A stretch of 64,000 bases of DNA from Cunninghamia lanceolata (Eukaryota > Streptophyta > Pinopsida > Cupressales > Cupressaceae), in NCBI GenBank assembly GCA_027924645.1, contig BSBN01000252.1, forward strand, positions 248,001-312,000. Reading direction: 5' to 3'. Shown one piece after another: positions 11,661-25,200 of this stretch; within the stretch, counting starts at the first letter, position 1, and every line of letters begins with the position of its first letter. Under the pieces are notes generated by a model. That model was not told where the DNA came from and ran no database searches. It worked only from the letters and a program-made list of their open reading frames with translations. The translations under genes were made by a program, and so were the position numbers.

Positions 11661-12022
11661 GATAGTGAGATGGAGAGCATGACACCATAAGGAAGAGAAA
11701 ACTTGATGTTATGGAATGTCTTCCTAAAGACTACTAGAGATGATGGGGAGCCATGGCTGAGGAAGAGTATCTTCTACATTAGATGTAAGTCAGGCAGTAA
11801 GTACTATAAAATGATTGTATATGGATGAAGCATAAATAATCTAGTGTCCAATAAGATGGTAGAGAATTTGAGCCTAAAACTAGTACCACATCCTAACCCT
11901 TATCACATTTCATGGCTATAAGAGATAAATATTTCATTTATTTCCATATTAGAGGATATATAGATGAAGTATGGTGTGACATGATTCTAATGGATGCCTC
12001 TCATATCTTGTTTATAAAATTC
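11661..12022 (+). pseudogene. Ty3/gypsy aspartic protease remnant
   Basis: This continues the old gypsy element after the copia insertion. The readings RKSIFYIRCKSGSKYYKMIV, NNLVSNKMVENL, HPNPYHISWL and DEVWCDMILMDASHIL match the plant gypsy retropepsin region in order. The catalytic D-x-G-S site is destroyed: it reads YG-stop-S at about 11829. Several other stops are present. The match ends abruptly near 12022, and the next recognisable residues are integrase C-terminal, so RT, RNase H and the integrase core have been deleted. Confidence 0.75.
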
Positions 12023-12475
12023 TGAGTGTGGATAAGCACAAAAGAGAAAAGAGTTACTCCAAAGGTTAATTGGTCATGACACACCTAAGGAAGGGGATGT
12101 TCCCTAAGGGAACATCTAATAAGTTTAATTTAAATATGATTGGTCTTTGTAGTGTTTTGTACATGATTTGTAAGAATGTGACCTATAAGATTGAACTACT
12201 TGAGGGATTGGACATCTCACTAGTGTACAATGTGGTTGGTCTATATACATATCATGAAGTAGAAAGTGTAAAGGACATAAAATCACTGTAAGAACCAAAC
12301 TAGAGGCAACATATCTTGGCGAGGCCTAGAAATGAGATAGAGTAGGTTTGAAGTGGGTGGTTAAGTAGAAGAATGAGGAAGGATGAGTACAAATAATACT
12401 TGGTACCATGGAAGGGAAGAGGACTTAAGGATGACACATGGCTATTTAAAGATGAAATGGACCAGTTGTGATGGT
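12023..12475 (+). pseudogene. Ty3/gypsy integrase C-terminus with chromodomain-like end
   Basis: An open stretch of 73 codons (12070-12291) reads HLRKGMFPKGTSNK, YKIELLEGLDIS and YNVVGLYTYHE, the conserved C-terminal region of plant gypsy integrases. After a few stops, YLVPWKGRGLKDDTWLFKDE (about 12390-12460) looks like the chromodomain-like W-K-G...TW end of the polyprotein. It directly follows protease sequence, showing an internal deletion at about 12022 that removed roughly the whole RT-RNase H-integrase core. No 3' LTR was identified downstream. Confidence 0.75.
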
Positions 12476-14899
12476 CACCACAACCTCTCTCACTTTATTA
12501 ATTTTAAGCTCCATTATCAAAATTCTATTATCTAGGATGTCTAATTCACAAGCATCTCAAGGGTTAAGCAATCTTGTATCATCCAAAAAAAGATATTTTC
12601 ACATTTTGTTTTATTTTGTAGGATTTCATGATTTTCTAGTTGTTTTTAGTTTGTAGACTCTTGGTACAAAAGATAGTTCTCACCACAAAGGAATTTCTTT
12701 CCCATTCAACATTTTTGTTCACATTGAGTCCAAGATCAAGATCTTGGAATACAGTTATAGTTCTAGCATTGTGGCAACCATTGAAAATATTTTTGATCTT
12801 ATTGGTCCCTGGGATTCTTGTGGATTGAATTGCATTCGGTTTCATAACATGGATCTTACCACACATGACATCTAGACTATAAGCCCTCTTAATAAGTAGG
12901 TTGCAATGTGATAAGTTCCCTTTGGGGGTTTCACACCAGATTTTGAATATTGTATCAACCAACATTAATTTTAATTTTCTTAGTAAGAGTTTTGAATAAA
13001 GGTTCATGACCCTTTGTTTTATGGGACCTTATCCTTTAAAGGGATCCATATTAATAGGTTAATGAACTCTTTAGAATAGGCAAAGCATAGAGGATATAGA
13101 TCTAAGTAGTAGGATTAGGGATCTTTAGAACATTGTAATTAAAATGTTGCTTGTGGGAATATGAGATTATAATAAACACACTTATTCTTGAACCTATTAA
13201 GACCTAAGGGTCAAGGCATGTATTTATGGGATGCATATTCTATGTTGAGATCTAACAATTACCTATCATGTTAGAACTTTTGATGTGTCATGCCACATAT
13301 ATCTTCTATGCTTGGTATATGTTGTGTACTTGTTGATATACTACTTATCTACATTTGGGTTGCATGAATAAACAACTCTTCATTATATTTTCTATCAATG
13401 GTTACATAAATCTAGGAATGGAAAACAAAAGAACTAAATACAATAGATATTTGATGGTAGATAAGCAATGATGTCATCTAATTCAAAAACTATGTCATTT
13501 TTTTAGATCTTGGAGGTCCTAAAAGAGTTATCACTATGGGTAAAAAGTTGTCAAGCAACATTAATGATCATTTTTAATTATCAAATGGATGGAAACAAAT
13601 GAATCAAAATGTGTAAAATGGGTGGGAACATATCAAGGGTGGTTCAAAATATCTTTGTGTTCTTTTAATTAGATTACAAATGTCAACATGATATGTAAAA
13701 CCAAGTTTGGCAAGTACAGTACATCCTATAACTTGGGAAAACTTGTTAAATGCCACAACAAATGTTAATTCCCATGGTGAAAAATCAAATCCTATTAGTG
13801 AATTAATCTTCACACAAATGAAGTTGTCACTATCAATATAGATGTACTTATTCTAATATGGCTAGAGAGAATAAGTTAAAGGGTTTGTGAAGTTCAAATG
13901 GAAAAATTAACATATTCTCTTCATCCTTGGCACTAATGATAGATATGATGAGCCTAAATTTGTTGTAAAATTCATGTTTGAGGGGTTGGATCTTGGGATA
14001 AAATTTGGGATTCTCATCTTGTGAGATCTAATTTATGGAGATAGGTTTTTCATGGTTGTAATAGACAAGACAGGGATGAAGAGATTATGCATAGGTAATG
14101 TATAGTCACTAAGTATCCTATGGGTGATGTAGCCTCTATTTTTTATACATAAATAGTGAGCGAGGGATTGTAGTGCACTCTTCTTAGATTTTTTCACCCA
14201 TTTAATGGTTTACTCTAGTTGTGTATTGTGTCTAATATTTATTATAATTTTGTACATAAAATGTTTTCATGTTTCCATGATATGTTGATAATATCAAGCA
14301 TGTTTAATTATGCTTTACATGTGTTTCCAAAATGTTAGTCACTGTTTATAGATTTTTTAGTGATATTGGACATTAGGAATCCATTTTTTGTTTCTCACCA
14401 GGGTTATAAACCCAAAGTTTATAGATTGTAATCCCCATTAGGTGTGTCTATAATATTTTTGAAAAATGTAGCACTAGAATCAATGCACCACATGGGATTA
14501 TATATTCAATTATAAAGTGTGTCCCCATGACCAACACTGTGATGTAAAGATGCCAATTATGATGTGGGATCAAAAAGAATTGACTTAGATGTTGTATTAC
14601 ATTTTTTTTCTCTTGTCTCATGTGTGAAATCAATATATGGTATGCTATGATTGACAAAATTAAAAGATTAATTAACATTAAAAGGATTCTCATCATGCAA
14701 GTCCTTCCTTGATTATACTCAACTTGTATTATATTTTAATCTATAAAGTCCATGTATGTGATGATAAGAATAAAAATATTTAGCCATATGTCATGTAATT
14801 TTAGACTGTACTTTGGCTTAACCAAAGGTAAGGTGATAATATTATGTTCCAAAAGTTATTTCAATATAATGTGAGGGATCCTCCAATGCAGTGACTATC
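12476..14899. other. Unassigned AT-rich DNA
   Basis: No recognisable protein, LTR boundary or RNA gene. Open stretches on the - strand (12636-13007, 13604-13813, 14448-14696) match no family I know and have frequent stops around them. Probably very old retroelement DNA, including the lost 3' end of the gypsy element. Confidence 0.4.
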
Positions 14900-15521
14900 T
14901 AAACTTCTTTGGTTTGATCCATACATGATGATCATCATTAGGTACATCCTTATTAACCCATTTTTCTAAATGTGCTAATGACTTCAACTCATGAACATAA
15001 GGGGAAGAAATAGAAATACACTGATATAAAAGGGAATCCTATAATAAAGCATGCTCATCTTTCCATACAATAGTACATAATTCTAAAAGTAAATGATCAA
15101 GATTGAAATACTCTTGGATTTTAAACAACGGAAATAAAACATCAATAAATATGCTTTAAATTTCATCATCTTCTAAGGTACAAGTCTCTTTAGTAACTAA
15201 CAATTAAAATCACAATAGGTAATCTCAAATTGGCTCTTGTTCTTTCTTAAACTTCATTAAATTAATAATACATGTCTTATGTTTAATATTATAATGAAAA
15301 TATTTCATGAAAGCACTAGCTAAATCAACAAGAGAAATGATAGAAGCATGTGGTAGTGAATATAACCATGTTAATGCATAAAGTTAGTTAAGCTTGTTGG
15401 AATCAATTTAGCAAGTAATTGGTCGTCATAAAAATAAGGGAAGAACATAGTTTGGATGTATTAAAAATGGAGTAATGGATCACCTCTACCATCATACTTT
15501 GAAAAAATAAATCCATTAATC
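14900..15521 (-). pseudogene. Ty3/gypsy gag remnant
   Basis: On the - strand, reading from 15521 downward, KYDGRGDPLLHF, DDQLLAKLIPTSLT, WLYSLPHASIISLVDLASAF, KYFHYNIKHKT, LMKFKKEQEPI and LLVTKETCTLEDDEI appear in order with a few stops and at least two frame changes. K-[FY]-D-G-x-G-D-P and W-[FY]-x-x-L-P-x-x-S-I are typical of the gypsy capsid domain. The 5' end of the homology stops at 15521 where a solo LTR inserts; about 17693-17740 on its far side supplies the preceding PLAP-x-GL-like residues. Confidence 0.7.
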
Positions 15522-17692
15522 TATTGAACATGCTAGGATACTGAGAGGGGGGTTGAATCAGTATCTAAACAAACTTCAAATCCTCTGGAGTAGATTAAAA
15601 CATAAGCATTACAACATCAACATTAACATGAAAGATTAACACAATGCACATCAACACATAACACCAGATATACATGGAAATCCCAAGAAGGGAAAAACCA
15701 CAGTGAGGATTAACTCACAATAGATGAAGCTCAAAATTACAACTTTGTTTTAGGGCTACAACCCAAGGAAGCTACTACTCCCTAAAACTTTATTTTAGGG
15801 TCACTCCCAAGGAAGCTACAACTCCCTGCAAACTTTGTTTTAGGGCTACAACCAAAGGAAGCAACTATTCCCTGAATTGAGAATGAACTCAGAAATTATT
15901 ACAATATGACAGTCCTACTACCTAAAAACTGACATTGAAGCTCACACCTTTGATGATTGCAATTATGCTTCTTCTGATGATTGGATCAATTAGGCACACT
16001 CTTCACTTCTCTCCTATCACAAAAATGTCTTCAAGATGAATCAGGACAGCCTCTAACACTTCTTTTTCTCCTTCAGTCGCACATCACAATGCATAAGATA
16101 TTCATGCTCTACTTGTCACACTTCATATTTTCATTTTCGCAGTCATACCTCATCTAGACCAACTAGGCTTACAATATATAGATGACATTACATTGATTTC
16201 ATTACAATTTGGCCAATACAACAAGAATATTACATTTTACAAGTTGGGCAGGGATCACACGACATGAAACATGCATATGGAAAGCCAGGTATCATGAACT
16301 ACACAATACTCCATAAAGAAACACATGCCTTACGGATCCCAATACAAGCTTAGTCTAGTCCTAAACATCCTTCACAACATCATTCTTCAAGGAATATCAT
16401 CCGCATGCTACACAAATTTTAATTAGGTCACCCTTAAGCAAGAAAACATGAAACATGTAGCACATCGATCTTCACAATCTTGGTGGTACTCATGAATGAT
16501 TAAACATTTCTTGTTCTTCTTCCAGATGAATCGGCAGGACCTATACATCATCTCCAAACCTTCCTTGAACACTACACCATAACAATATTATGGCACATAC
16601 CTTCAACATTCTTCAGTCGACCAAATAGTGGCATAGCCTAGCAATATCATCATTCCATACCACAATCAATTCTGCAGAGAGCATAAAACCACCTTACGGA
16701 GCAGCAGGAGATAACACAAGATCATCAAGACCATCATCCATCAATCAATGTACTATTTCATGCCATAACAAGTTGGTACACATCAACATATGTCCTAAGA
16801 ATAGATAGGCATTCAAAACTGTCTGTATCACAACTATCATTTGAAAACTAAGCTTGCAGACCTCTAAAACACCAGAAACTCATATGGATGCACTCATACA
16901 TTGCTATGAACATATCCTCAAAATTGCATAGTCATATCTATCACTACAGAGGAATGCAGAGCATTCCAAACAGTCTTCATCATTACTTATTTCTGCCAGA
17001 GCACAGACTAGAACACTATCTTTCATAACTCTCACTACAGAGGGATAAATTATCTAAAACTTTGGATTTAGCACCTTTACATCATACTGGACTTAACTTT
17101 TGAACTGCATGATCATATATTCAAATGCAAAGAAATGTGGAGCATTTTACTAGGCTGTCTTTCAAGCAATTCTCTACAACAGAGACCTTCACCAACTTCT
17201 AGAGGCCAAAACCTTCATATAACAGCATATACATCCTTAGGAACAACAATAAGGATCATACAACATGCCACAGGCCATCAAAAACATCTTTTCATCCTCA
17301 ACATAGCTTAATGTATCATCATTCATCTTAGTGCTTCTAATTCCCATCTTAATATTTCATCATTCATCTTTGTGCTTCTAATTCCCATCTTAATATTTCA
17401 CCATGAAATCATATTTGCTAACCATAAACATGCTCAAAACAACTTGACTTAACACTAATTAGGGCATGACATCCAACCATGAACATCATGAACATCACTG
17501 CATCTCACTGCTTTGCTGACCACAAGCATGCTCAAAATAACTTGACTTGACACTGATCAGGGCATGACATCCAACCATGAACATCAAGAGCATCACTACA
17601 TCTCATTGCACCTCTATTGCTACACTGGTATATCATCATCATAAACTGAGTGCTGACCTCACTCTAAGTGTTGACAACACATATTACCAACA
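15522..17692 (-). mobile_element. Solo LTR with TAATC target duplication
   Basis: 2171 bp flanked by a perfect duplication TAATC (15517-15521 and 17693-17697). The + strand left end is TATTGAACATG, mutated from TG, and the right end is TTACCAACA. It shares the ctgagaggggggttgaatca block, the gggctacaacccaaggaag repeats, and end sequences with the LTR at 19729-28897, of which it is an inverted copy. It has no internal region or PBS. It interrupts the - strand gypsy gag. The lower half is a loosely repeated pyrimidine/adenine-rich U3. Confidence 0.85.
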
Positions 17693-19728
17693 TAATCCAC
17701 TTGGTGCAAGAGGAGTTATAATTCCACATGTTAAAAGATTGTACAATATCATTTTGATAGGATCTTTTTGTTTACATATTTTTGCATAATCATTAATGCA
17801 CTTTTATAGATGGTTCATAACACTAATAAGGTAGTTCTAATAAGATGAAATATTATTCTCAACATGTACCTTATCCATATGTGTATGCTTATCATGTGTA
17901 ATAGTAGGATAGGATGGGAAATATGTATCATCAACTAGTGGCACATTATCCTCACATATACCAAGTAAAAAGCTATAAACGATACTTATGTTGATCTTCA
18001 TCATCATGTATGTCTAAACCATGTATTTATTCTATAGAAGATGTGTAATAATGTTTTCCACAATGACTCAAAGATACATCATAAGAAAGTATGAAAGGAT
18101 CCAAAGGAGGATTTCTATCAAAAATTGGTATATCATCACAATGCATATAAAAATATGTGGGATCCATTAATAAAGGGCCACTAGAAGGGGAAGAATGAGA
18201 GTAATGAGTAAAACATGGTCTATTCCCAATAGTAAAGTAATCTATGAAAGCACCTAAAAAATCATGGAAGGATGTATAATAAGTATGACATGAATCAAAC
18301 CATTGTCTAGATCTATCAACCAAGACATCAGCAAATGAATGTATCAAATTACTATCATCATGTATATAAGCATAATATGATCATGGGAATGATATACAAT
18401 GTAACTTTACATCTTAATTACCACTAAATGACTTGATCATGTGTATTAAAAGAATATGCATCATAAACCAAATCATTAGGAAATAAAGAGTCATCAAACA
18501 CACCATGAGAAGATAATGGACTATCACTATGACCATCAATAAGCATATGATAAAAGACCAAAAGCCACAAGAAGTGGAAGAAGGACTATGATGAGATGCA
18601 CGGGGTGACAAAATAATGTGAAGGTGAATATAAACAAGGTGTATCATGTAGAGACACATCACTAGCAATAGAAGAAGTATAATCATATAAAATCACATGA
18701 CTTGGATAATAATCATAGATAGGTAATCCCAAATAAACAATTATATCACTAGACATGGGGGAAGTTGCATCATCATCATATGTAAGTGAATGTGATACAT
18801 GTGAATCTATCAAGTGTAAAACACTAGGATCCACAAGGAAGGATGAATCAAGAGAGGATTATGGAGGAGAGCTGTCATGAAATGTTAGGGATAAAGTATA
18901 ATTAATATGATCCAGATCATGGAAAGGAAAGGTGTACAAACGTAAAACATTGCTATGATTATATACATCACAATCACTAGCCATTAGAAAAGTAGAAGCA
19001 AAATAAGGCTCATGGATAAGTGAAGCAAGTGTATGCAAGACCTAAAATGAAAATTACTAACCAACTTTATAAAAGAGTAAATATAACATACAAGATGGAA
19101 AAAAATTCTCTGTAGAGAAGACATCCCCATCCATATAATACAAAGACATGAGAGCATCAACGATGGAAGGTTCAACTACTACAAAGCATAGAAACATATC
19201 CAAATATGTGATAAAAGGATGGATAGAGGCTAATCACAATGGATTATGATAGTTCATGATGTAAGATGTGTCAATGAAGCACAAACCAAGGGTGGATAGA
19301 TGGCATCAAAGAGAGATAAAGTAATAAAAGTCCAAACACTAATAAAGATAAGTCAATGAGAATAAAAATAACTAATAAAATATGATATAAAATAAATGTA
19401 TCAAAAATTAGATTTAAAAACCATAATACAAAAAGATAAATCCCAGGGTTAAAACCATAGGTTATAATGAATGTTGGTTTCACCAAAATGTATAGAAATA
19501 AAATATGTTTCTTTACTAAAATTAGGTTTCATGGATATAACAAGAAATGTAATCAAACTAAACTTGTTTAGATCTATGATAGATCATGTAACAAAGTTTG
19601 GAAATATGGAAACAAATAGAAAAGAAAACATTTAGTTTATTTTAGTAATCAATAGATCTATATCAAATATTTTGATCATAAATTTTGAATCATATCTTAA
19701 AATCATGACTTGTTACATGCATTGGAAG
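17693..19728 (-). pseudogene. Probable 5' part of the - strand gypsy element
   Basis: Several long but interrupted - strand open stretches (18027-18347, 18414-18686, 18586-18834) are rich in His, Tyr, Ser and Asp. One (18027-18347) reads SFADVLVDRSRQWFDSCH, reminiscent of the gag A-x-x-L-x-x-x-x-x-x-W-F segment. Because gag similarity resumes across the 15522-17692 LTR, this stretch is plausibly the upstream leader or gag-related part of the same element. The family match is weak, and low-complexity composition may explain the open frames. Confidence 0.3.
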
Positions 19729-20641
19729 TGTTGGCAATATGTGTTGTCATTGATGTCAAGTTTATATGTGTCAACCTGAGGACAAAGATGGGTGAAGCTG
19801 ATGGACAATGGAATATTTGAGAGAGACGGTTTGACTAAGTTAAAGACATAGGACCTACTTGCTTAAGGGAGGTCAGTTCGGAAGACCTAGCAAATGGACA
19901 AAAACTGTCCAAGTATAAGAATGGTAATCTTCCTGATAGCTAAATGTGTTGCGAAGGTGTATAAATCTATCTAATATGTTTTCTATATATCTAATATGAT
20001 ATCCTACTAGTTTGGAGTACCGCACGTAGAGAAAAGTTGTAGGAGTTTGGTTAAGGCCTTCACAATGTATATCCTAAGGCAGAGTTACAGCATTTTCATC
20101 CGGATTCCTCTGCAGTGCAAGATTTAGTTTTGTGGTTTAGTAGTTAAGTTGATATTGATATTAACATGCTATATCCAATATTTTAGGTCTTTACACCTTC
20201 AACAAACAAAAGTTATCAGCAACAGAGTTCCAGATAGTCCTCAGACAGAGTAAGGCAATGGTGGAGACCTGTTGGAATGCTCTGTATTCCTCCAAATAAG
20301 AAGTTGTGCCCATGTGGTTTTGCAAATATGTTTAGATATGTGTAATGCACACTACCTTGTTGTATCAAGTGTTCTAATGGTCTGCAAGGTCAAATTTCAG
20401 GTGACAGAAGCAACACAGACAGTTTCAGATGTCGAAGCAATCTATAGAGCACATGTTTGAGTATTTACGGAAGATGGAGAGTATACAGACCAGCTATAGG
20501 AGCTTGTGCAGAGATTCTACATGCCTTAAGGCATCTTAGGTTTGAACCGCATGGAAATCCTTCTTATCTCTGGTACTGCATAAGGTATTTAATTTAGTTA
20601 ATGAAGAATTGCATATGCCTGTCCTCCAGACTACAATATAC

Positions 20642-21961
20642 TGTTGGAATTAGGCCAGACAACTAAGGGGGGGTGAATCAGTTGTCACACAAAATTAACC
20701 TTTTCTCTATTTAATCTTCTTTCACAACTTACAAATAGATTAATGATGTAAACGTTAAAGCATGAAACAATAATACATGAGCAAAAACACAATTAACACA
20801 CTTGACACCAAGATTTTTAACGTGGAAACCTAGTTAAGGGAAAGCCACGGTGGGGGTTAACCCACAAGATTCATACCCTGTTAAAAGTACTTGAAAAATG
20901 GGAAGGCACTTGCCTTCAGGCACACTGCCCAGAGTTCACTGCTCAAAAGAGGCTCACTGCCTACAGAATTTATGTTTAATGCAGAAGGAATTAACTAAGA
21001 AATAGCATCTTCCTCATGCCTGATTTAGTCTCATTGAATGCTCACAAAACTTCTGCTCTTCTCCCAAATACTTCTTCAATATCACTTCATCCTTTACTGT
21101 TCTTGTTCCTCTACTCCTCCTCTTCTCTATTATGCTTCTGATCCTTTCTCAGGATTTTATTATTTCTGCACAAGGATGATTTTCCACAACTCATCAACAA
21201 TTATTTATACACTTCACTAACCTTGGAATGAACATCAAGGTTGGCTTGACTTAATGCAGATCACTATATTGTCGGCCAAACATAGATGAGACTTGAATCT
21301 TCTTCCAACAATAGTCCATGCTCTAGAGAATTGCTCTTAGATCATCTACAACACGCTTGAATCATCCAGTCAGCCAAGACTGGGAAGAACAGTAACACCA
21401 AGAAAGAAATCTTCACCAACAAGCTCAATCTTCAATGCGGACCTCCAACATAGCAAGCACATGATCTAGAGACCTCCACAAGCACATTGAATTCAACAAA
21501 AACATTTGCACTCCTCTAAATCATTAGAATCACTTGCATCTTCATCCAGAACCTCAAGAACACTGTCTGCTATGACTGTCACACTAGAAAGATTGCTTGC
21601 AGACCTCCAACCATGAACCACTTGAGTTGATGATACAAACTAACTTCCCAAACATGCCTCTAGATCCGTAGATCATAATATTTTAATATGGAGCAATCTA
21701 GACCAATTTACTATCACTATGTCTCTTCTGAACATAGCAAAACCTAGTTCTACTCAGATGGCCATAGCTTCTTCAAATCTTTATGTGGACCTCTCAAAAC
21801 TTAACTGGAGCTACTTCAAACAATCCTCTACATAGCCATATGGTCCACATACATTGATCTTCATTAATTTTCTCAATATCCTCAACATTTCAGTCTTCTA
21901 AGCATGCAACAAGGATATGTTGACATCAATGACAACACCAATTAGGCACATATTTGCAACA
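20642..21961 (-). repeat. 3' LTR of Sirevirus-like element
   Basis: 1320 bp. On the + strand it begins tgttggaattaggccag and ends cacatatttgcaaca. It is nearly collinear with 26452-27798. It carries ggggggg-tgaatca close to its U5 end (20667-20680). Confidence 0.93.
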
Positions 21962-22212
21962 ATCTCCCCCTTTGTCATTGATGGCAACATATGATGTGAA
22001 AAAAAATTGATTCAACCATCAAGACAAGAACTTCTCCCCCTTTCTCTTATCACTTCTGCAACTACTTTCTTCACTGCTCCCCCTTTCATTAGTAACTAGT
22101 TTTTCACATGACTTCTCTCCCCTTTGACAAAAGGGCACATATTTGCAATCTTTTCTTCCCCTTTTTGTTTTAGACTGATCTTAGAATTTGCATACTGACT
22201 ACTCCCCCTAAG
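21962..22212 (-). other. Array of six polypurine tracts
   Basis: On the - strand, AAAGGGGGAG-type tracts occur next to the LTR (about 21963-21975) and at 22033-22045, 22077-22088, 22116-22126, 22157-22168 and 22203-22209. Multiple PPTs upstream of the 3' LTR are a described hallmark of Sireviruses. Between two of them (22132-22149) lies gcacatatttgcaatc, a copy of the LTR edge sequence. Confidence 0.8.
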
Positions 22213-22228
22213 TAGTATCTCCTTAACA

Positions 22229-25200
22229 TCAATCCGGATCACAAGATATGATTGTGAATTCCACCGAACTGTAGTTCTGATCAAGAGGGGTAATAACCCC
22301 TAGCTTCCCTCTAAGATACTCAAAAGTATCCTTAGGCAGAGGCTTGGTGAAAATATCCACAATTTGATCCTTTGAAGAAACAAACTCTAATCTGACTTCA
22401 TTCTCATTAACCTTCTCTCTCAAAAAGTTAAACTTGATTTATATGTGCTTTGTCTTTGAATGCAACACCAGATTCTTTGAGATGCTTATTGCACTTGAAT
22501 TATCATAGAAGATTGTGATAGGCTCCTCAAACACAATTCTGATGTCCTTCAGCATTTGCATCATCCACATAACTTGAGTACAATTGTTTGATGCTGCTAT
22601 ATACTCTGCCTCTGCTATAGATAGGGATATTGCCTCCTGCTTTTTGTTCAACCAAGAAACCAATCTACTTCCCAAGAAGAATGCACCACCACTAGTACTT
22701 TTCTATCATCCACATCTCCTGCCCAATCAGCATCTATATATGCATGAAGAGTGAAGTTGTTATCCTTTGGATACCATAATCCATAATCAAGTGTCCCTTT
22801 GAGATATCTAAAAATTCTCTTAACTGCTACAACATGGGATTCTCTAGGATCAGCTTGAAATCTAGCAACAAGTCCAACTGCATTCATGATATCAGGTCTG
22901 GTTTAAGTCAGATAGAGCATTCCTCCAATCATTGATCTATTCCTTTTCTAATTTGCCTTAGGGGAGTCATCATCTTTACTCAACTTGCATCCGGTTACCA
23001 TGGGTGTACCCACAGGCTTTGAATCTTCCATTCAAAAAAATTTCAACAATTCTCTCACATACTTAGATTGAGATATGAAGATGCCTTTATCTGACTGAGT
23101 GATTTGCAGACCTAAGAAGAAATTCATTTCTCCAAACATTGACATCTCAAATTCACTCTGCATCTGCTTAGCAAATGTTTTGCACATACTCTCATTTCCA
23201 CCAAAAATGATATCATCAACAAATACTTCAACAATCAGAATGTACTCATGATCAATCTTAAAGTAAAGATTACTGTCAGCAGTGCCTTTGCTGTATCCTA
23301 GCTTTAGTAGATACTTATCTAATCTTGCATACCAGGCTCTTGGGGCTTGTTTGAGTCCATACAATGCTTTCCTCAACGTGCAGACCATATCTCTCTGATC
23401 GGACAACTGAAATCCTTCTGGTTTCTCAATGTAGACTTCTTCATCCAATTCTCCATTTAGGAATGCTGACTTGACATGCATTTGATAAACCTTGAAATAT
23501 TTAAAAGCAACAAATGCAAGAAATAATCTCACAGCTTCTATTCTTGCAACCGGAGCAAAAGTTTCTTCAAAATCAATTCCTTCCAATTGAGAATATCCTT
23601 TGCATACCAATCTTGCTTTGTTTCTTACAACTTCACTATCTTCATTTAATTTATTCTGAAAGACCCATTTAGTTCAAATCACATTTTTATCCTCAGGTCT
23701 AGAAACAAGATCCCAAGTGTGATTATTTTTTATTTGCATTAATTCTTCTTCCATTGCTTTTACCCAATTTTTATAATTGCAGGCTTCACTTACTAATTTT
23801 GGTTCAATCTTTGAAATCAAATAAATCTCTTCTTGATCTTCAGCAATTCTTCTCCTAGTTCAAACACCTTTATTTCTAACTCCTATGATCTGATCTTTGG
23901 GATGATTCATCCTCACATACCTGGGAGTTTTGGGAATTGCTTGAACTTCCATTTCTTGAGCTTGTTCAACATCTGCACTATCCTCTTGAGTCACTGGATT
24001 TTCTGGATCAATCTAAATCTGAGTCTAGGTTTGAACTTGTCTTCCTTGACTTTGACTTTCATCTTGATCATATGATTCATATTCGCAAGACTTGGAATGT
24101 CCTTCTTTGCTCTCATCAACTCTAACATTTGCACTTTCAACATTTTTTTTCAATCTTTTGTTAAAGCAACTGTATGCCTTGCTTTGAGTAGAGTAACCCA
24201 AAAATATTCCTTCATCACTTCTTGTATCAAACTTGCCTAGATCCTCATCTCTTTTGATATAGCATTTACTACCAAAAACTCTAAAATATTTCACAGTAGG
24301 AGGATGACCAAACCATAGTTCATAAGGTGTGTTACCAGAATTGCCTTTGATCTACACTCGATTAAGAGTGTAGGCAGCAGAGTTCACAGCTTCTCTCCAA
24401 TAGACTTGTGGAAAATTTTCTTCCATCATCATGGTCCTAGCAACTTCTTGAATGGTCCAGTTCTTTCTTTCCACAACTCCATTCTACTCAGGAGTCCTAG
24501 GAGCAAATAATTGTCTTTTTATTCCTTGCTTTTCACAAAATGAATCAAACTCACCGGAGGTAAACTCTCCACCTCTGTCGAATCTCAGACACTTTATCTT
24601 CACACCAATCTCATTCTCTACCATGACTTTGAATACTTTGAATTTATCAAGAGCTTCTGATTTTTCTTTTAGGAAGGTTACCCACATCATCCAGGAGTAA
24701 TCATCAATCAACAAAATAAAATATCTATCTCCTTGCACACTCCTAATTCTAGCAGGACCACAAAGATCAGTATGCACAAGTTCCAACAATCCACTTGAAG
24801 ATTGTTCTTTACTTTTGAATGAAGTTTTGTTCTATTTACCTAATTGGCATTCTCTGCACATGCTATCAGTAGGTTTCACAAGTCTTGGGGGATCTCTTAT
24901 AGCCTGAGTGGAACTTATCTTAACAATGTTATCAAAATTCACATGACACATTCTCCTATGCCAGAGCCAACTTTGATCAACCTAAGAAATCAAGCAACTT
25001 TTACCAAAACTACTTAAATGAAAGATGTTACCTCTAGTCTGAGTACTAGATGCAATTTTAGTCCCAGATTTTTCCAAGATTCTACATTTTCCATCCTTGA
25101 ATTGGAGATCATAACCCTTGTCAACCAACTGTCCAACACTGAGAAGATTATGCTTCAATCCTTCCACATACAGAACATCATTTGTGTTATTCTTACCATC

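Noticed and set aside
12636..13007. 123-codon - strand frame
   Set aside because: No known motif, no supporting context, and surrounded by stops in AT-rich decayed DNA.
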